Shown in pieces: positions 1 through 8,153 of a DNA stretch of 64,000 bases. The notes beneath the pieces are model-generated. The model did no database searches. It was not told where the DNA came from and was given only the letters and a program-made list of their open reading frames with translations. Each line of letters starts with the position of its first letter. The stretch's first letter is position 1. The DNA is from Mycobacterium asiaticum DSM 44297 (GTDB taxonomy: Bacteria; Actinomycetota; Actinomycetes; Mycobacteriales; Mycobacteriaceae), in NCBI RefSeq assembly GCF_000613245.1, contig NZ_HG964937.1:172747-236746 (forward strand), written 5' to 3'. Made by a program: the position numbers and the translations under genes.

Positions 1-2179
1 AGCAGCAGGTCGAGCGAGGCGGTGCGGGCAGTCGCGGCAACTCCGCGGCAACTGCTTGCGCGGTCGTTTCGATCGATGCTCGCAGCGGCTTCGTCGGTAC
101 CGGCGCTCCAGGGGTGAGCGCAAACGGCAACTGTTGAAAAGTGTTGCCGTCCTTGCCTGCTCGTTCGATGATGACGACTTCGCTGGGCGAGTTCGGGTCG
201 TCGAATCCGATGACCTCGGCGTGTGCAGCCGCCCGGCGCTCGAGATCGTCGGTCATAGACGTCGGAGCGGGCGGTTCGTAAAGCGCGTACACATGCCTGT
301 TGAGGTCGCCGCGCGCCAGCTCCCCGGTCAGGCGCACCCGCCGCTGCGGCTTGCGGGCCCGCGGAGGGGTGTGCCAGTCGACGTCGACGGCTGCCTCACC
401 CACGAAAACATCGGTATTGTCCGACCACTCGTCCACGGGATAGTTCAACCGGTCGAAATGTGACCACCAGAACGGCTTGTCCTCGCGTTGGTGATAGCCG
501 CGGGCGGCGGCGATGAGCGCCACCGCCATCTGCTCGGCAGTGCGGTCATCGACGGCCGCGTCGCCGGTGAACTTTCGCAACGTCGATGCGAGCTGGTCCC
601 GGTCTTTGATGGTGTCCTGGTTGGGAACCGGTTGCACACCCAGGGGCGTAACGCCGGATTCGAAGGCGCGGATAACCAGCCAGTCCCGCAGCTTGCGGGT
701 CGACACGCAGTCGTAGTGGTTGTATTCGGCGATCTCCTTGAGAACGGTAGCCGCCTCGTCGGCGCGGTCTTCGGCCAGCAGTTCGCAGTACCGCGCGTAG
801 GACGTGATCGAATCGGTGGCGGTGGTGACGTCGCCGGAGCGCAGTTGGTCGCCCATATACAGTGGTTCCAGCGCCTTGAGGCTGAAGGATTCCGCGCCTA
901 CCCGAATGCTCTTGCGTACCAACGGATACAGGTCGACCAGGACACCGTTGCGGAGCAGGTCGTCCACCTCGTCCTCACCGACGCCGTAGCGTCCCGCCAG
1001 CCGCAGTAGCGCCGTCTTCTCGTATGGCGCGTAGTGGTAGATGTGCATGTCGGGATAGCGGCGGCGACGCTTGGCCACCAAAGCCAGGAATTGGGTGAGG
1101 GCGGCGCGTTCGTCATTGCGACTGTGAGCCCACAGCGGACGGAAGACTCCGGCCGGCCCGGCCTCCAGCACACCGAAGAGATACTCCAGGCCCCACTCCC
1201 GGCCATCGGCGGTCCACAGCGGGTCACCCTCGAAGTCGAAGAACAGGTCACCCGGGTTCGGTTCGGGCAGCAGGGCCAGCGGCTGCGGGTCGATGACCTC
1301 GAACTGCGGCTTACCGGTGGCCCGCTGCAGCATCTGCAGCTTGGCCTGTGCCGCCAGCTTGCCGAACGCGTTGACGGACATGGTCGGCACGGTGCCGGTG
1401 TGCTCGGCGAGCTCCCGCACCGTGCCGATGCCCGCCTCGATCAGCTTCTCCCGCTGGGTGACTCGCATACCGGCGACGAGCAGCAAATCGTCGGCCGCCC
1501 GCACCTGCTCGACGCACAGTGGACAACGGAAACAGGCCTGCACCCCGTCGTCGTCCCAACGCACCGCGCGCCCTACTGCATAGTGCTCGTCGAGCAGCCG
1601 TTCCAGCTGAGCCCGTTGGGACCGGTAGACCGGGATTAGCTCCTCCAGCCGGTAGCGCACCACTGTGCCGTCACCCAGTTCCAGCTCGGCGTCCGGAGCG
1701 ATCGGCACGCCTGCCGCGGCCAGCGCGTCACCGTAGGCCGCCAGCTGCAACAGCGCGGTGACCTTGGCCGAGCGGGCCAGCTTGGTGTCGGTGACCCGGT
1801 AGCGATCGTCCTCGCGGACCAGGAAGTCGGCGAAACCCACGAACCGGCCGTCGAACATCGCCGCCTGGTACACCACCGGGGCGCCACCCGCGATGGCCCG
1901 CCGAGTGGCCGTTGCGGCGGCCATCAGCCCGGCAGGCGTAAAGGCGGGCCGCCCGATGACCACGACCTCACCGCCGAACTCCGCGCGCAGCCGGTCAAGC
2001 CGGCGGCGTTCATGCTCCTCGCCGAGAGTCGCAGTGCGAACGAGCATTTCATCATCGGTGGGCGTGGCGGGACCCCAACCCAGCTTGGCATCAAAGCCCC
2101 GCAGCAGGGCGTATTCGCACCGCGCCGCGGACGCGAGATCCGAGGCGCTGTAGATGACGCTGTCGTCGGTGACGAACAC
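1..2179 (-). CDS. TM0106-type RecB-like nuclease / RNase H-like exonuclease protein, N-terminal part (runs off left edge)
   Basis: About 726 residues are visible; the gene continues past base 1. The chosen start is the GTG at 2179, because protein similarity begins at once and a promoter-like element sits just upstream. The N-terminal module looks like a RecB-family nuclease: acidic D118 in GFADF, then D131-T-K133. Cysteines C21 and C216-x2-C219-x2-C222 fit the Fe-S clamp of Cas4/AddB-type nucleases. A second module near residue 315 starts with DFEGDP and later shows HYDC (a YprB-type RNase H-like 3'-5' exonuclease fold). In family members an SF1 helicase follows; that part would lie outside the window. 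It corresponds to Rv1251c of M. tuberculosis by memory. A role in DNA repair or processing is inferred from the domains. Confidence 0.85.
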   Translation of the reverse strand, partial: MFVTDDSVIYSASDLASAARCEYALLRGFDAKLGWGPATPTDDEMLVRTATLGEEHERRRLDRLRAEFGGEVVVIGRPAFTPAGLMAAATATRRAIAGGAPVVYQAAMFDGRFVGFADFLVREDDRYRVTDTKLARSAKVTALLQLAAYGDALAAAGVPIAPDAELELGDGTVVRYRLEELIPVYRSQRAQLERLLDEHYAVGRAVRWDDDGVQACFRCPLCVEQVRAADDLLLVAGMRVTQREKLIEAGIGTVRELAEHTGTVPTMSVNAFGKLAAQAKLQMLQRATGKPQFEVIDPQPLALLPEPNPGDLFFDFEGDPLWTADGREWGLEYLFGVLEAGPAGVFRPLWAHSRNDERAALTQFLALVAKRRRRYPDMHIYHYAPYEKTALLRLAGRYGVGEDEVDDLLRNGVLVDLYPLVRKSIRVGAESFSLKALEPLYMGDQLRSGDVTTATDSITSYARYCELLAEDRADEAATVLKEIAEYNHYDCVSTRKLRDWLVIRAFESGVTPLGVQPVPNQDTIKDRDQLASTLRKFTGDAAVDDRTAEQMAVALIAAARGYHQREDKPFWWSHFDRLNYPVDEWSDNTDVFVGEAAVDVDWHTPPRARKPQRRVRLTGELARGDLNRHVYALYEPPAPTSMTDDLERRAAAHAEVIGFDDPNSPSEVVIIERAGKDGNTFQQLPFALTPGAPVPTKPLRASIETTAQAVAAELPRLPAPPRSTCC

Positions 2180-2186
2180 AGCAGCA

Positions 2187-2209
2187 ACTGTAGGACAGGG
2201 GTGTGACGA
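2187..2209 (-). promoter_or_regulatory. Candidate DNA-damage (RecA-NDp/PafBC-like) promoter for the nuclease gene
   Basis: Read on the minus strand: TCGTCACAC, eight bases, TACAGT. The mycobacterial RecA-independent damage promoter is TTGTCRGTG-N8-TAnnnT, so the spacing and -10 fit exactly and the upstream half fits partly. The -10 ends seven bases before the GTG at 2179, so the transcript would be leaderless. Confidence 0.35.
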
Positions 2210-2220
2210 GCAGCTGGGAC

Positions 2221-2808
2221 TCAGCCGCGACTGTTGCCGATCAACTCCACCCCGCTGCCGTTCCACCGGAATCTGACCATGCTGTTCAAGCCGACGGCGT
2301 TCGAGGACGTCAGCGCGACGGTGTCCCCGGTGCTCTGCGCAGGGTCGATGCCGGTGAACCCATAGGTGTCGGGCACACCCTGCGGGATGAATTTTCCGAG
2401 GTGGAAGAGCACCGCCCGGGTGGTCGGATTGCCGCCGTTGGTGTTGGCTCGGATGATCACCGCCGACAGCTGTGCGCACTCGTTGTAGTTACCGGCCAGC
2501 GGCTCGGGGTCCCAGGGCTGCTGACTGCGCGGATCTCGGGGTAGTTCAGAGACCACCTTGGCGATTGTCGGCGAGGCCAGGTTGACCGCGCACGGATCCG
2601 GCGGTGGAGTGCTGCTCGGAGGTGGGGCAGCTACCGAGGTCTGCGGGTCCGAGGTGCTTGGCGCGGTCGTCGGCGGCTTGGTGGCCTGCGGCGTCTTGGC
2701 AACAGTCGAGTCTCCGGAACCACATCCGGCTAACGCCGCTGCCAATGCCACTGCCGACATCGCGACCAGTGGCGCGGCATGGCTAGAGGGCAACCACACA
2801 CCGGGCAC
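2221..2808 (-). CDS. lprE: Lipoprotein LprE
   Basis: A 195-residue exported lipoprotein. The start is the GTG at 2808 (VPGVW...), which puts a hydrophobic signal segment directly before a lipobox ending L-A-G-C-G-S. A Pro/Thr/Ser-rich linker follows, then a folded domain opening DPCAVNLASP with later cysteines and ending near GVELIGNS. The domain is conserved among mycobacterial LprE proteins (Rv1252c by memory); biochemical function is unknown. An in-frame upstream ATG at 2850 would add 14 residues without signal-peptide character and would overlap less well with the divergent deaD promoter, so I rejected it. It is divergent from deaD, with 73 bases between starts. Confidence 0.85.
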   Translation of the reverse strand: MPGVWLPSSHAAPLVAMSAVALAAALAGCGSGDSTVAKTPQATKPPTTAPSTSDPQTSVAAPPPSSTPPPDPCAVNLASPTIAKVVSELPRDPRSQQPWDPEPLAGNYNECAQLSAVIIRANTNGGNPTTRAVLFHLGKFIPQGVPDTYGFTGIDPAQSTGDTVALTSSNAVGLNSMVRFRWNGSGVELIGNSRG

Positions 2809-2830
2809 GGTACCGTGGTCCGTCCCGGCG

Positions 2831-2881
2831 CGTGCCGCAGGCACGGCCACCGCTCCGGCACGCTCTAGACTTCAAAGTCCG
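2831..2881 (+). promoter_or_regulatory. Short divergent region with candidate deaD -10 element
   Basis: The lprE-deaD interval carries a 6-bp inverted repeat (CGTGCC-GCA-GGCACG, 2831-2845) and a TAGACT -10-like hexamer at 2866-2871. No clear Shine-Dalgarno precedes the ATG at 2882, so a very short leader is likely. Confidence 0.3.
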
Positions 2882-4597
2882 ATGGCTAACCCTGATGACG
2901 CGTCCGAGACGCCCCCCGAGACCTTCGCCGACCTGCATATTCATCCGGATGTGGTGCGGGCGCTCGCTGACGTCGGCTACGAATCGCCGACGGCCATCCA
3001 GGCCGCCACCATCCCGGCCCTGCTGGCTGGGTCGGACGTTGTGGGCCTGGCGCAGACCGGCACCGGCAAGACGGCCGCTTTCGCGACGCCCATCCTGTCC
3101 AGGATTGACGTCGCCAGCAAGGTCACCCAGGCGCTCGTGCTAGCGCCCACGCGTGAGTTGGCCCTGCAGGTGGCAGAGGCGTTCAGCCGCTACGGGGCGC
3201 ACCTGCGAGGACTCAATGTGCTTCCCATCTACGGCGGGGCTTCCTACGGGGTGCAGCTGGCGGGCCTGCGCCGGGGCGCGCAGGTAGTGGTCGGGACGCC
3301 CGGCCGGGTGATCGACCACCTGGAACGCGGCACGCTGGACCTGTCGAGGGTGGACTATCTGGTACTCGACGAGGCGGACGAGATGCTCACCATGGGTTTC
3401 GCCGAAGAGGTCGACCGGATCCTGGCCGAAACTCCTGAATACAAACAGGTAGCGCTGTTCTCGGCGACCATGCCGCCGGCCATCCGGAAGATCACCACGA
3501 AGTACCTGCACGACCCGCTGGAAGTGACGTCGAAGGCCAAAACCGCGACGGCCGAAAACATTACGCAGCGCTACATCCAGGTTGCGGGGCCGCGCAAGAT
3601 GGATGCACTGACCCGCGTGCTCGAGGTCGAGCCTTTCGAGGCGATGATCGTCTTCGTGCGTACCAAGCAGGCCACCGAGGAAGTGGCCGAACGCCTTCGC
3701 GCCCGCGGTCTTTCGGCGGCCGCGATCAACGGTGACATCCCGCAGGGCCAGCGCGAGCGCACCATTGCCGCCCTGCGTGACGGTCGGTTGGACATCCTGG
3801 TCGCCACCGATGTCGCGGCTCGCGGCCTGGACGTCGAGCGGATCTCGCACGTGCTCAACTACGACATTCCGCACGACACCGAGTCCTACGTGCACCGGAT
3901 TGGGCGCACCGGCCGCGCCGGGCGCTCGGGCAACGCGTTGCTATTCGTCTCGCCTCGGGAACGGCACCTGCTCAAGGCGATCGAGAAGGCCACCCGCCAG
4001 GCTCTCACCGAGGCCCCGTTGCCGACCGTCGAAGACGTCAACGCCCAGCGGGTGGCGAAATTCGCCGATTCCATCACCGAGGCGCTGGGCGGCGAGGGAA
4101 TCGAGTTGTTCCGCCGGCTCGTCGAGGACTACGAACGCGAGCACGACGTGCCGATGGCCGACATCGCCGCGGCACTGGCGTTGCAGTCACGCGACGGCGA
4201 GGCGTTCCTGCTCGCGCCCGACCCACCGCCGGAACGACGGGACTCCCGTGACCGCGACCAGCGTCGGGACCGGCCCGAAAAACCGAGACAGGCACGGTCT
4301 TTCACGACCTACCGGGTCGATGTGGGCAAGCGGCACAAGATCGGCCCCGGTGCGATCGTCGGAGCTATCGCCAACGAAGGTGGCTTGCACCGAAGCGATT
4401 TCGGTCATATCGCCATCGGCCCCGACTTCTCCCTGGTCGAGCTCCCGGTCAAGCTGCCCAAAGCGACGCTGAAAAAGCTTGACCAAACCCGTATCTCGGG
4501 AGTGCTGATCAATCTGCGGCCCGATCGCAGCTCCGACAAGCCGAATCGCCGAACGCCCCGCGACCCCGGTGGCAGACCACGCCGGAAACACAGCTGA
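2882..4597 (+). CDS. deaD: DEAD-box RNA helicase DeaD/CsdA
   Basis: A 571-residue ATP-dependent RNA helicase for structured RNA and ribosome assembly. The Q-motif region is at residues 31-43 (GYESPTAIQ), Walker A AQTGTGKT at 57-64, DEAD at about 163-166, SAT near 195, and the C-terminal RecA domain carries ARGLD and HRIGRTGRAGR near 338. After a basic, Arg/Asp-rich linker the C-terminus has a DbpA-type RNA-binding domain (VGKRHKIGPGAIVGAIANE). The ATG at 2882 was chosen because an in-frame extension upstream is antisense to lprE and lacks helicase character. The stop overlaps the start of the next gene by one base (TGATG), implying translational coupling. It corresponds to Rv1253. Confidence 0.96.
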   Translation: MANPDDASETPPETFADLHIHPDVVRALADVGYESPTAIQAATIPALLAGSDVVGLAQTGTGKTAAFATPILSRIDVASKVTQALVLAPTRELALQVAEAFSRYGAHLRGLNVLPIYGGASYGVQLAGLRRGAQVVVGTPGRVIDHLERGTLDLSRVDYLVLDEADEMLTMGFAEEVDRILAETPEYKQVALFSATMPPAIRKITTKYLHDPLEVTSKAKTATAENITQRYIQVAGPRKMDALTRVLEVEPFEAMIVFVRTKQATEEVAERLRARGLSAAAINGDIPQGQRERTIAALRDGRLDILVATDVAARGLDVERISHVLNYDIPHDTESYVHRIGRTGRAGRSGNALLFVSPRERHLLKAIEKATRQALTEAPLPTVEDVNAQRVAKFADSITEALGGEGIELFRRLVEDYEREHDVPMADIAAALALQSRDGEAFLLAPDPPPERRDSRDRDQRRDRPEKPRQARSFTTYRVDVGKRHKIGPGAIVGAIANEGGLHRSDFGHIAIGPDFSLVELPVKLPKATLKKLDQTRISGVLINLRPDRSSDKPNRRTPRDPGGRPRRKHS

Positions 4598-5739
4598 TGA
4601 CCATTTCCGAAGAACGAGACGCGCAAGGCGGTCTCGAGCAGACCTCCCACGTCGATCGGGTCGCGTCGCTGACCGGCATACGTGCCGTGGCCGCCCTGCT
4701 GGTGGTCGGCACCCACGCCGCCTACACCACCGGCAAGTACACCCACGGTTACTGGGGGCTGGTCGGAGCCCGCATGGAGATCGGGGTGCCGATCTTCTTC
4801 GTGCTCTCCGGTTTCCTGCTGTTCCGCCCCTGGGTTAAATCAGCGGCGACCGGCAGGCCTTGGCCCTCGGTGAAACGCTATGCCTGGCACCGAGTTCGGC
4901 GCATCATGCCCGCCTACCTCATCACCGTGCTGTTCGCCTACGTGCTGTACCACTACCGCGAGGCCGGACCCAACCCCGGCCACAGTTGGCTGGGCCTGGT
5001 CCGCAACCTCACCTTGACCCAGATCTACACCGACGGCTACCTGGGCAAGTATCTGCACCAGGGGCTGACCCAGATGTGGAGTCTGGCCGTCGAAGCCGCG
5101 TTCTATGTGGTGCTGCCGCTGTTGGCATACGTGTTGCTGGTGCTGGTCTGCCGACGCCGGTGGCAACCGAAGTTGCTGCTGGCCGCGATTGCGGCGTTGA
5201 CGTTGATCAGTCCGGGCTGGCTGGTCCTGGTGCACACCGATCACTTCTTTCCCGACGGCGCCCGGCTGTGGTTGCCGACCTATTTGGCCTGGTTCCTGGG
5301 CGGCATGCTGCTGGCCGTGCTGCAGGCGATGGAGGTGCGCTGCTATGCGGCCGCCGCCATTCCGCTCGCCATCATCTGCTATTTCATCGTTTCCACCCCG
5401 ATCGCTGGCGCGCCGACCACCTCACCGGCGTCGCTGCCCGAGGCGCTGTGGAAGACCGGTTTCTACGCGGTGATCGCCACGTTGGCGGTGGCGCCGCTCG
5501 GGTTGGGGGACCGCGGCTGGTATTCGCGGCTGCTGGCCAGCCGGCCAATGGTATGGCTTGGTGAGATCTCCTACGAGATCTTCCTGATCCACTTGGTGAC
5601 GATGGAATTCGCGATGGTCTACATCGTGCGGGCTCACGTCTACACCGGACCGATGCTGTACCTGTTCGTCGCGACGCTGGTGGTCACCATTCCGCTGGCT
5701 TGGTTGCTGCACCGCTTCACCCGCGTCAAGGACGGTTAG
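4597..5739 (+). CDS. Acyltransferase-3 (OafA/YrhL-type) integral membrane protein
   Basis: 380 residues, polytopic (about ten membrane segments), typical of acyltransferase family 3, which moves acetyl or other acyl groups to extracytoplasmic glycans, lipids or antibiotics. The N-terminal pattern is characteristic: SLTGIRAVAALLVVGTHAAY, where R and H are the conserved family residues, followed by FFVLSGFLLFRPW. The C-terminal EISYEIFLIHL is also typical. It follows deaD with a TGATG junction and ends 3 bases before the exporter gene, so it may be co-transcribed with the downstream block. It corresponds to Rv1254. The substrate cannot be read from sequence. Confidence 0.9.
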   Translation: MTISEERDAQGGLEQTSHVDRVASLTGIRAVAALLVVGTHAAYTTGKYTHGYWGLVGARMEIGVPIFFVLSGFLLFRPWVKSAATGRPWPSVKRYAWHRVRRIMPAYLITVLFAYVLYHYREAGPNPGHSWLGLVRNLTLTQIYTDGYLGKYLHQGLTQMWSLAVEAAFYVVLPLLAYVLLVLVCRRRWQPKLLLAAIAALTLISPGWLVLVHTDHFFPDGARLWLPTYLAWFLGGMLLAVLQAMEVRCYAAAAIPLAIICYFIVSTPIAGAPTTSPASLPEALWKTGFYAVIATLAVAPLGLGDRGWYSRLLASRPMVWLGEISYEIFLIHLVTMEFAMVYIVRAHVYTGPMLYLFVATLVVTIPLAWLLHRFTRVKDG

Positions 5740-5742
5740 CCG

Positions 5743-7308
5743 GTGTCTGTCCGGGAGCCGGGCACCTCGGTTCATCCGCGGCTGACCCTGACCGCCGTCT
5801 GCCTGGCCGTGTTCATGCTGCTGCTCGACATGACCATCGTCTCGGCCGCCCTCGCCAACATCCAGGCGTCGCTCGACGCCGAACTGAGCGGGCTGCAGTG
5901 GGTGGTGGACGCGTACGCGCTGCCGATGGCGGGCCTGCTGCTCACCGCTGCCACGCTGGGCGACCGGCTCGGCCGCCGCCGGCTCTACCTGATCGGCATG
6001 GTGGTGTTCACCGTCGCATCGGCGGGCTGCGCCCTGGCCGGCAGCATCGATTCGCTCAACCTGGCGCGGGCGGTGCAGGGAGCGGGCGGGGCGGTGCTGC
6101 TCGGGGTGTCGTTGCCGATGGTGGGCGCTGCCTTCCCCGAACAGCGGAGCCGGGGCATCGCGATCGCCATCTACGGCGGCGTGATGGGCGCAGCCGCTGC
6201 CGTGGGTCCGCTGCTGGGCGGCGCGCTGGTCGGTGCATTCGGTTGGGAATCCATCTTCTTGATCAATCTGCCGATCGGGATGCTGGCCCTGACGCTCGCA
6301 GTGCGCTTTGTCCCGGAAACCCAAGCGGCACAGAGCCGCCCGCTCGACCTTCTCGGCACGACGGTGTTTTCGGCGGCCCTTTTCGCCGGGGTGTATGTGT
6401 TGATCGAGGGCAACCACCGTGGCTGGACCGACCCCCTGATTGTGACCCTCGGCGCGGGTTGCCTGGTCGGGATGGTGTTCTTCGGCTGGTGGGAATCGCG
6501 GGTGGGCGCCCCGATGCTGGACGTGCGGGTGGTGCGCCGCCCGGGTTTCGCCGGTGTGTCACTGGCCGCCTTCGCCGCGGCCGGGACGCTGATCGCCTCG
6601 ACCAACTACCTGGCTCTGTACCTGATGAACACATTGGGTTACAGCCCATTTCAGACCGGCTTGCGCGCGCTTCCGCTGACCGTCGCCTGCGTGCTGGGCG
6701 CCCCGCTGGCCATGACTGGAGCCCGCTTCTTCCCGGCCTGGATGTCGATACCCGCCGGGGTCGTCCTGATCGCGGTGGGCCTGTGGCTGATGACCGGTGT
6801 CACCGCGGACACCGAGTGGACCCACTTCATCGCCGGTTCCATCGTGGCCGGTCTCGGGCTGGGCGGGTTGTTCGCGTTGACGTCAGACATCGCGCTGCAA
6901 TTCGTGCCGGCCGCCGATGCCGGGATGGCGACCGGCGCGGTGAGCACGGTCCGCCAGGTCGGCATCCTGGCCGGGGTCGCCGGATTGGGCGCGCTGTTCA
7001 GCCGTCGTGCGGCCGACTCGGCGACCGATGGCCTGGCCGCGCTACGCGGCGGCAGCCAGACCGGGGTCTCGCAACTCGTCGACCGGTTGTCGGCGGGTGC
7101 GGGCCTAAGGGTGCTGGACTTTCTGCCGGACAGCCTGCGGCCCGCACTGCCCGCGATCGCCCGCGCTGCCCGCCAGGCCAGCGCCGCCGGCATGCAAGCT
7201 GCCTTGGTCGCCGCGGCCATCGCCGCGACGGTTTCGGCCGTGGCCGCGGCGATTCTGATCGGCATTGGCGCGCGGGATTCCGGGCCCGGTCCGGCGTCGG
7301 ATTCCTGA
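5743..7308 (+). CDS. MFS drug/metabolite exporter, DHA2 (EmrB/QacA) family
   Basis: 521 residues from a GTG start, with the 14-segment layout of DHA2 proton-coupled exporters. Motif A is visible as GDRLGRRRLYLIG and the antiporter motif region as AAAVGPLLGGALVGAFGWESIFLINLPIG. The start lies 3 bases after the acyltransferase stop and 38 bases precede the GNAT gene, so it sits in a tight co-directional run. M. tuberculosis carries a DHA2 transporter (Rv1250) on the other side of the nuclease gene; here one lies inside an added block. By context it may export the product of the downstream acyltransferase and N-hydroxylase, but this is inference. Confidence 0.9.
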   Translation: MSVREPGTSVHPRLTLTAVCLAVFMLLLDMTIVSAALANIQASLDAELSGLQWVVDAYALPMAGLLLTAATLGDRLGRRRLYLIGMVVFTVASAGCALAGSIDSLNLARAVQGAGGAVLLGVSLPMVGAAFPEQRSRGIAIAIYGGVMGAAAAVGPLLGGALVGAFGWESIFLINLPIGMLALTLAVRFVPETQAAQSRPLDLLGTTVFSAALFAGVYVLIEGNHRGWTDPLIVTLGAGCLVGMVFFGWWESRVGAPMLDVRVVRRPGFAGVSLAAFAAAGTLIASTNYLALYLMNTLGYSPFQTGLRALPLTVACVLGAPLAMTGARFFPAWMSIPAGVVLIAVGLWLMTGVTADTEWTHFIAGSIVAGLGLGGLFALTSDIALQFVPAADAGMATGAVSTVRQVGILAGVAGLGALFSRRAADSATDGLAALRGGSQTGVSQLVDRLSAGAGLRVLDFLPDSLRPALPAIARAARQASAAGMQAALVAAAIAATVSAVAAAILIGIGARDSGPGPASDS

Positions 7309-7346
7309 TTTGCTGAGCGTCGCCGCGGGGTAGTCTTCGCAATACC

Positions 7347-8153
7347 ATGTTGGGTGACGCGATCCTGATTCCGGCGACCGATACCGGCCGCTACAGCGTG
7401 GTGATCTCGACGGATCCGGCCGACATTGAGGCCGCCCAACGCTTGCGCTATCAGACGTTTGCCGAAGAGATGGGTGCGACGCTGCCGCAGGCCATCCGCG
7501 GTTCGCTGACCGGGCAGATGATCGACGTCGACCAGTTCGATCCGCACAGCGACCACCTGCTGGCCAAGGACGCCGCGACCGGGCAGGTGGTCGGTTGCTA
7601 CCGGTTGTTGCCGCCCGACGGTGCAAAGGCGGCCGGGGGGATATTCGCGGACACGATCTTCGACATCGGCGGTGTGAACGACTTGCGTTCCAGCCTGGTC
7701 GAACTCGGCCGGGCCAGCGTGCACGCCGACCATCGCAACGGCGCGGTGATGGGTTTGCTGTGGGCCGGGATCCTGCGCTACCAGGAGATCACCGGCCACG
7801 AGTGGGGTGTCGGGTGCCTGTCGGTCCGGATGGAGGGCGGCGGGTCGCGCGGAGCGTTGGTGCGCGGTGTCCGGGACACCGCGTTCCGGGTGCGGCCGGC
7901 GCCCCCGCAGTACCGGGTGACTCCGCGAAACCCGGTGCGGGTCAACGGTTTGAGCCTCGACGAGCTGCCCGACCCGGGGCGGGTGCGGGTTCCGCCGATG
8001 GTGCAGGGATCGCTGCGGGTCGGCGGCATGATCTGTGGCGAGCCATCTTATGATCCGGACTTCGACATGGCCGACTTCGTGGTACTGATCAATCGGTCGA
8101 TGATGCACGAGCGGTACCTGGAACGGCTGACCCGCGCTCATGTCCACTCCTGA
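7347..8153 (+). CDS. OlsB-like GNAT N-acyltransferase (Acetyltransf_5 family)
   Basis: 268 residues. The first 170 match the GNAT subfamily that includes ornithine-lipid synthase OlsB and autoinducer-synthase-like acyltransferases: AAQRLRYQTFAEEMG, a DVDQFDPHSDHLL segment, VGCYRLLPP, then LVELGRASVHADHRNG and a central MGLLWAGI helix. Such enzymes transfer a (often 3-hydroxy) fatty acyl group from ACP to the alpha-amine of an amino acid. A C-terminal extension (residues ~180-268) is like that of other mycobacterial members such as Rv3027c (memory). Its last 14 bases overlap the N-monooxygenase start, indicating coupled translation. Acylation of an amino acid in a lipid or siderophore-like product is inferred; the substrate is unknown. 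Confidence 0.8.
   Translation: MLGDAILIPATDTGRYSVVISTDPADIEAAQRLRYQTFAEEMGATLPQAIRGSLTGQMIDVDQFDPHSDHLLAKDAATGQVVGCYRLLPPDGAKAAGGIFADTIFDIGGVNDLRSSLVELGRASVHADHRNGAVMGLLWAGILRYQEITGHEWGVGCLSVRMEGGGSRGALVRGVRDTAFRVRPAPPQYRVTPRNPVRVNGLSLDELPDPGRVRVPPMVQGSLRVGGMICGEPSYDPDFDMADFVVLINRSMMHERYLERLTRAHVHS

Noticed and set aside
4400..7346. IdeR (iron) box for the putative hydroxamate block
   Set aside because: No TTAGGTTAG-type palindrome seen upstream of the acyltransferase, exporter or GNAT genes.
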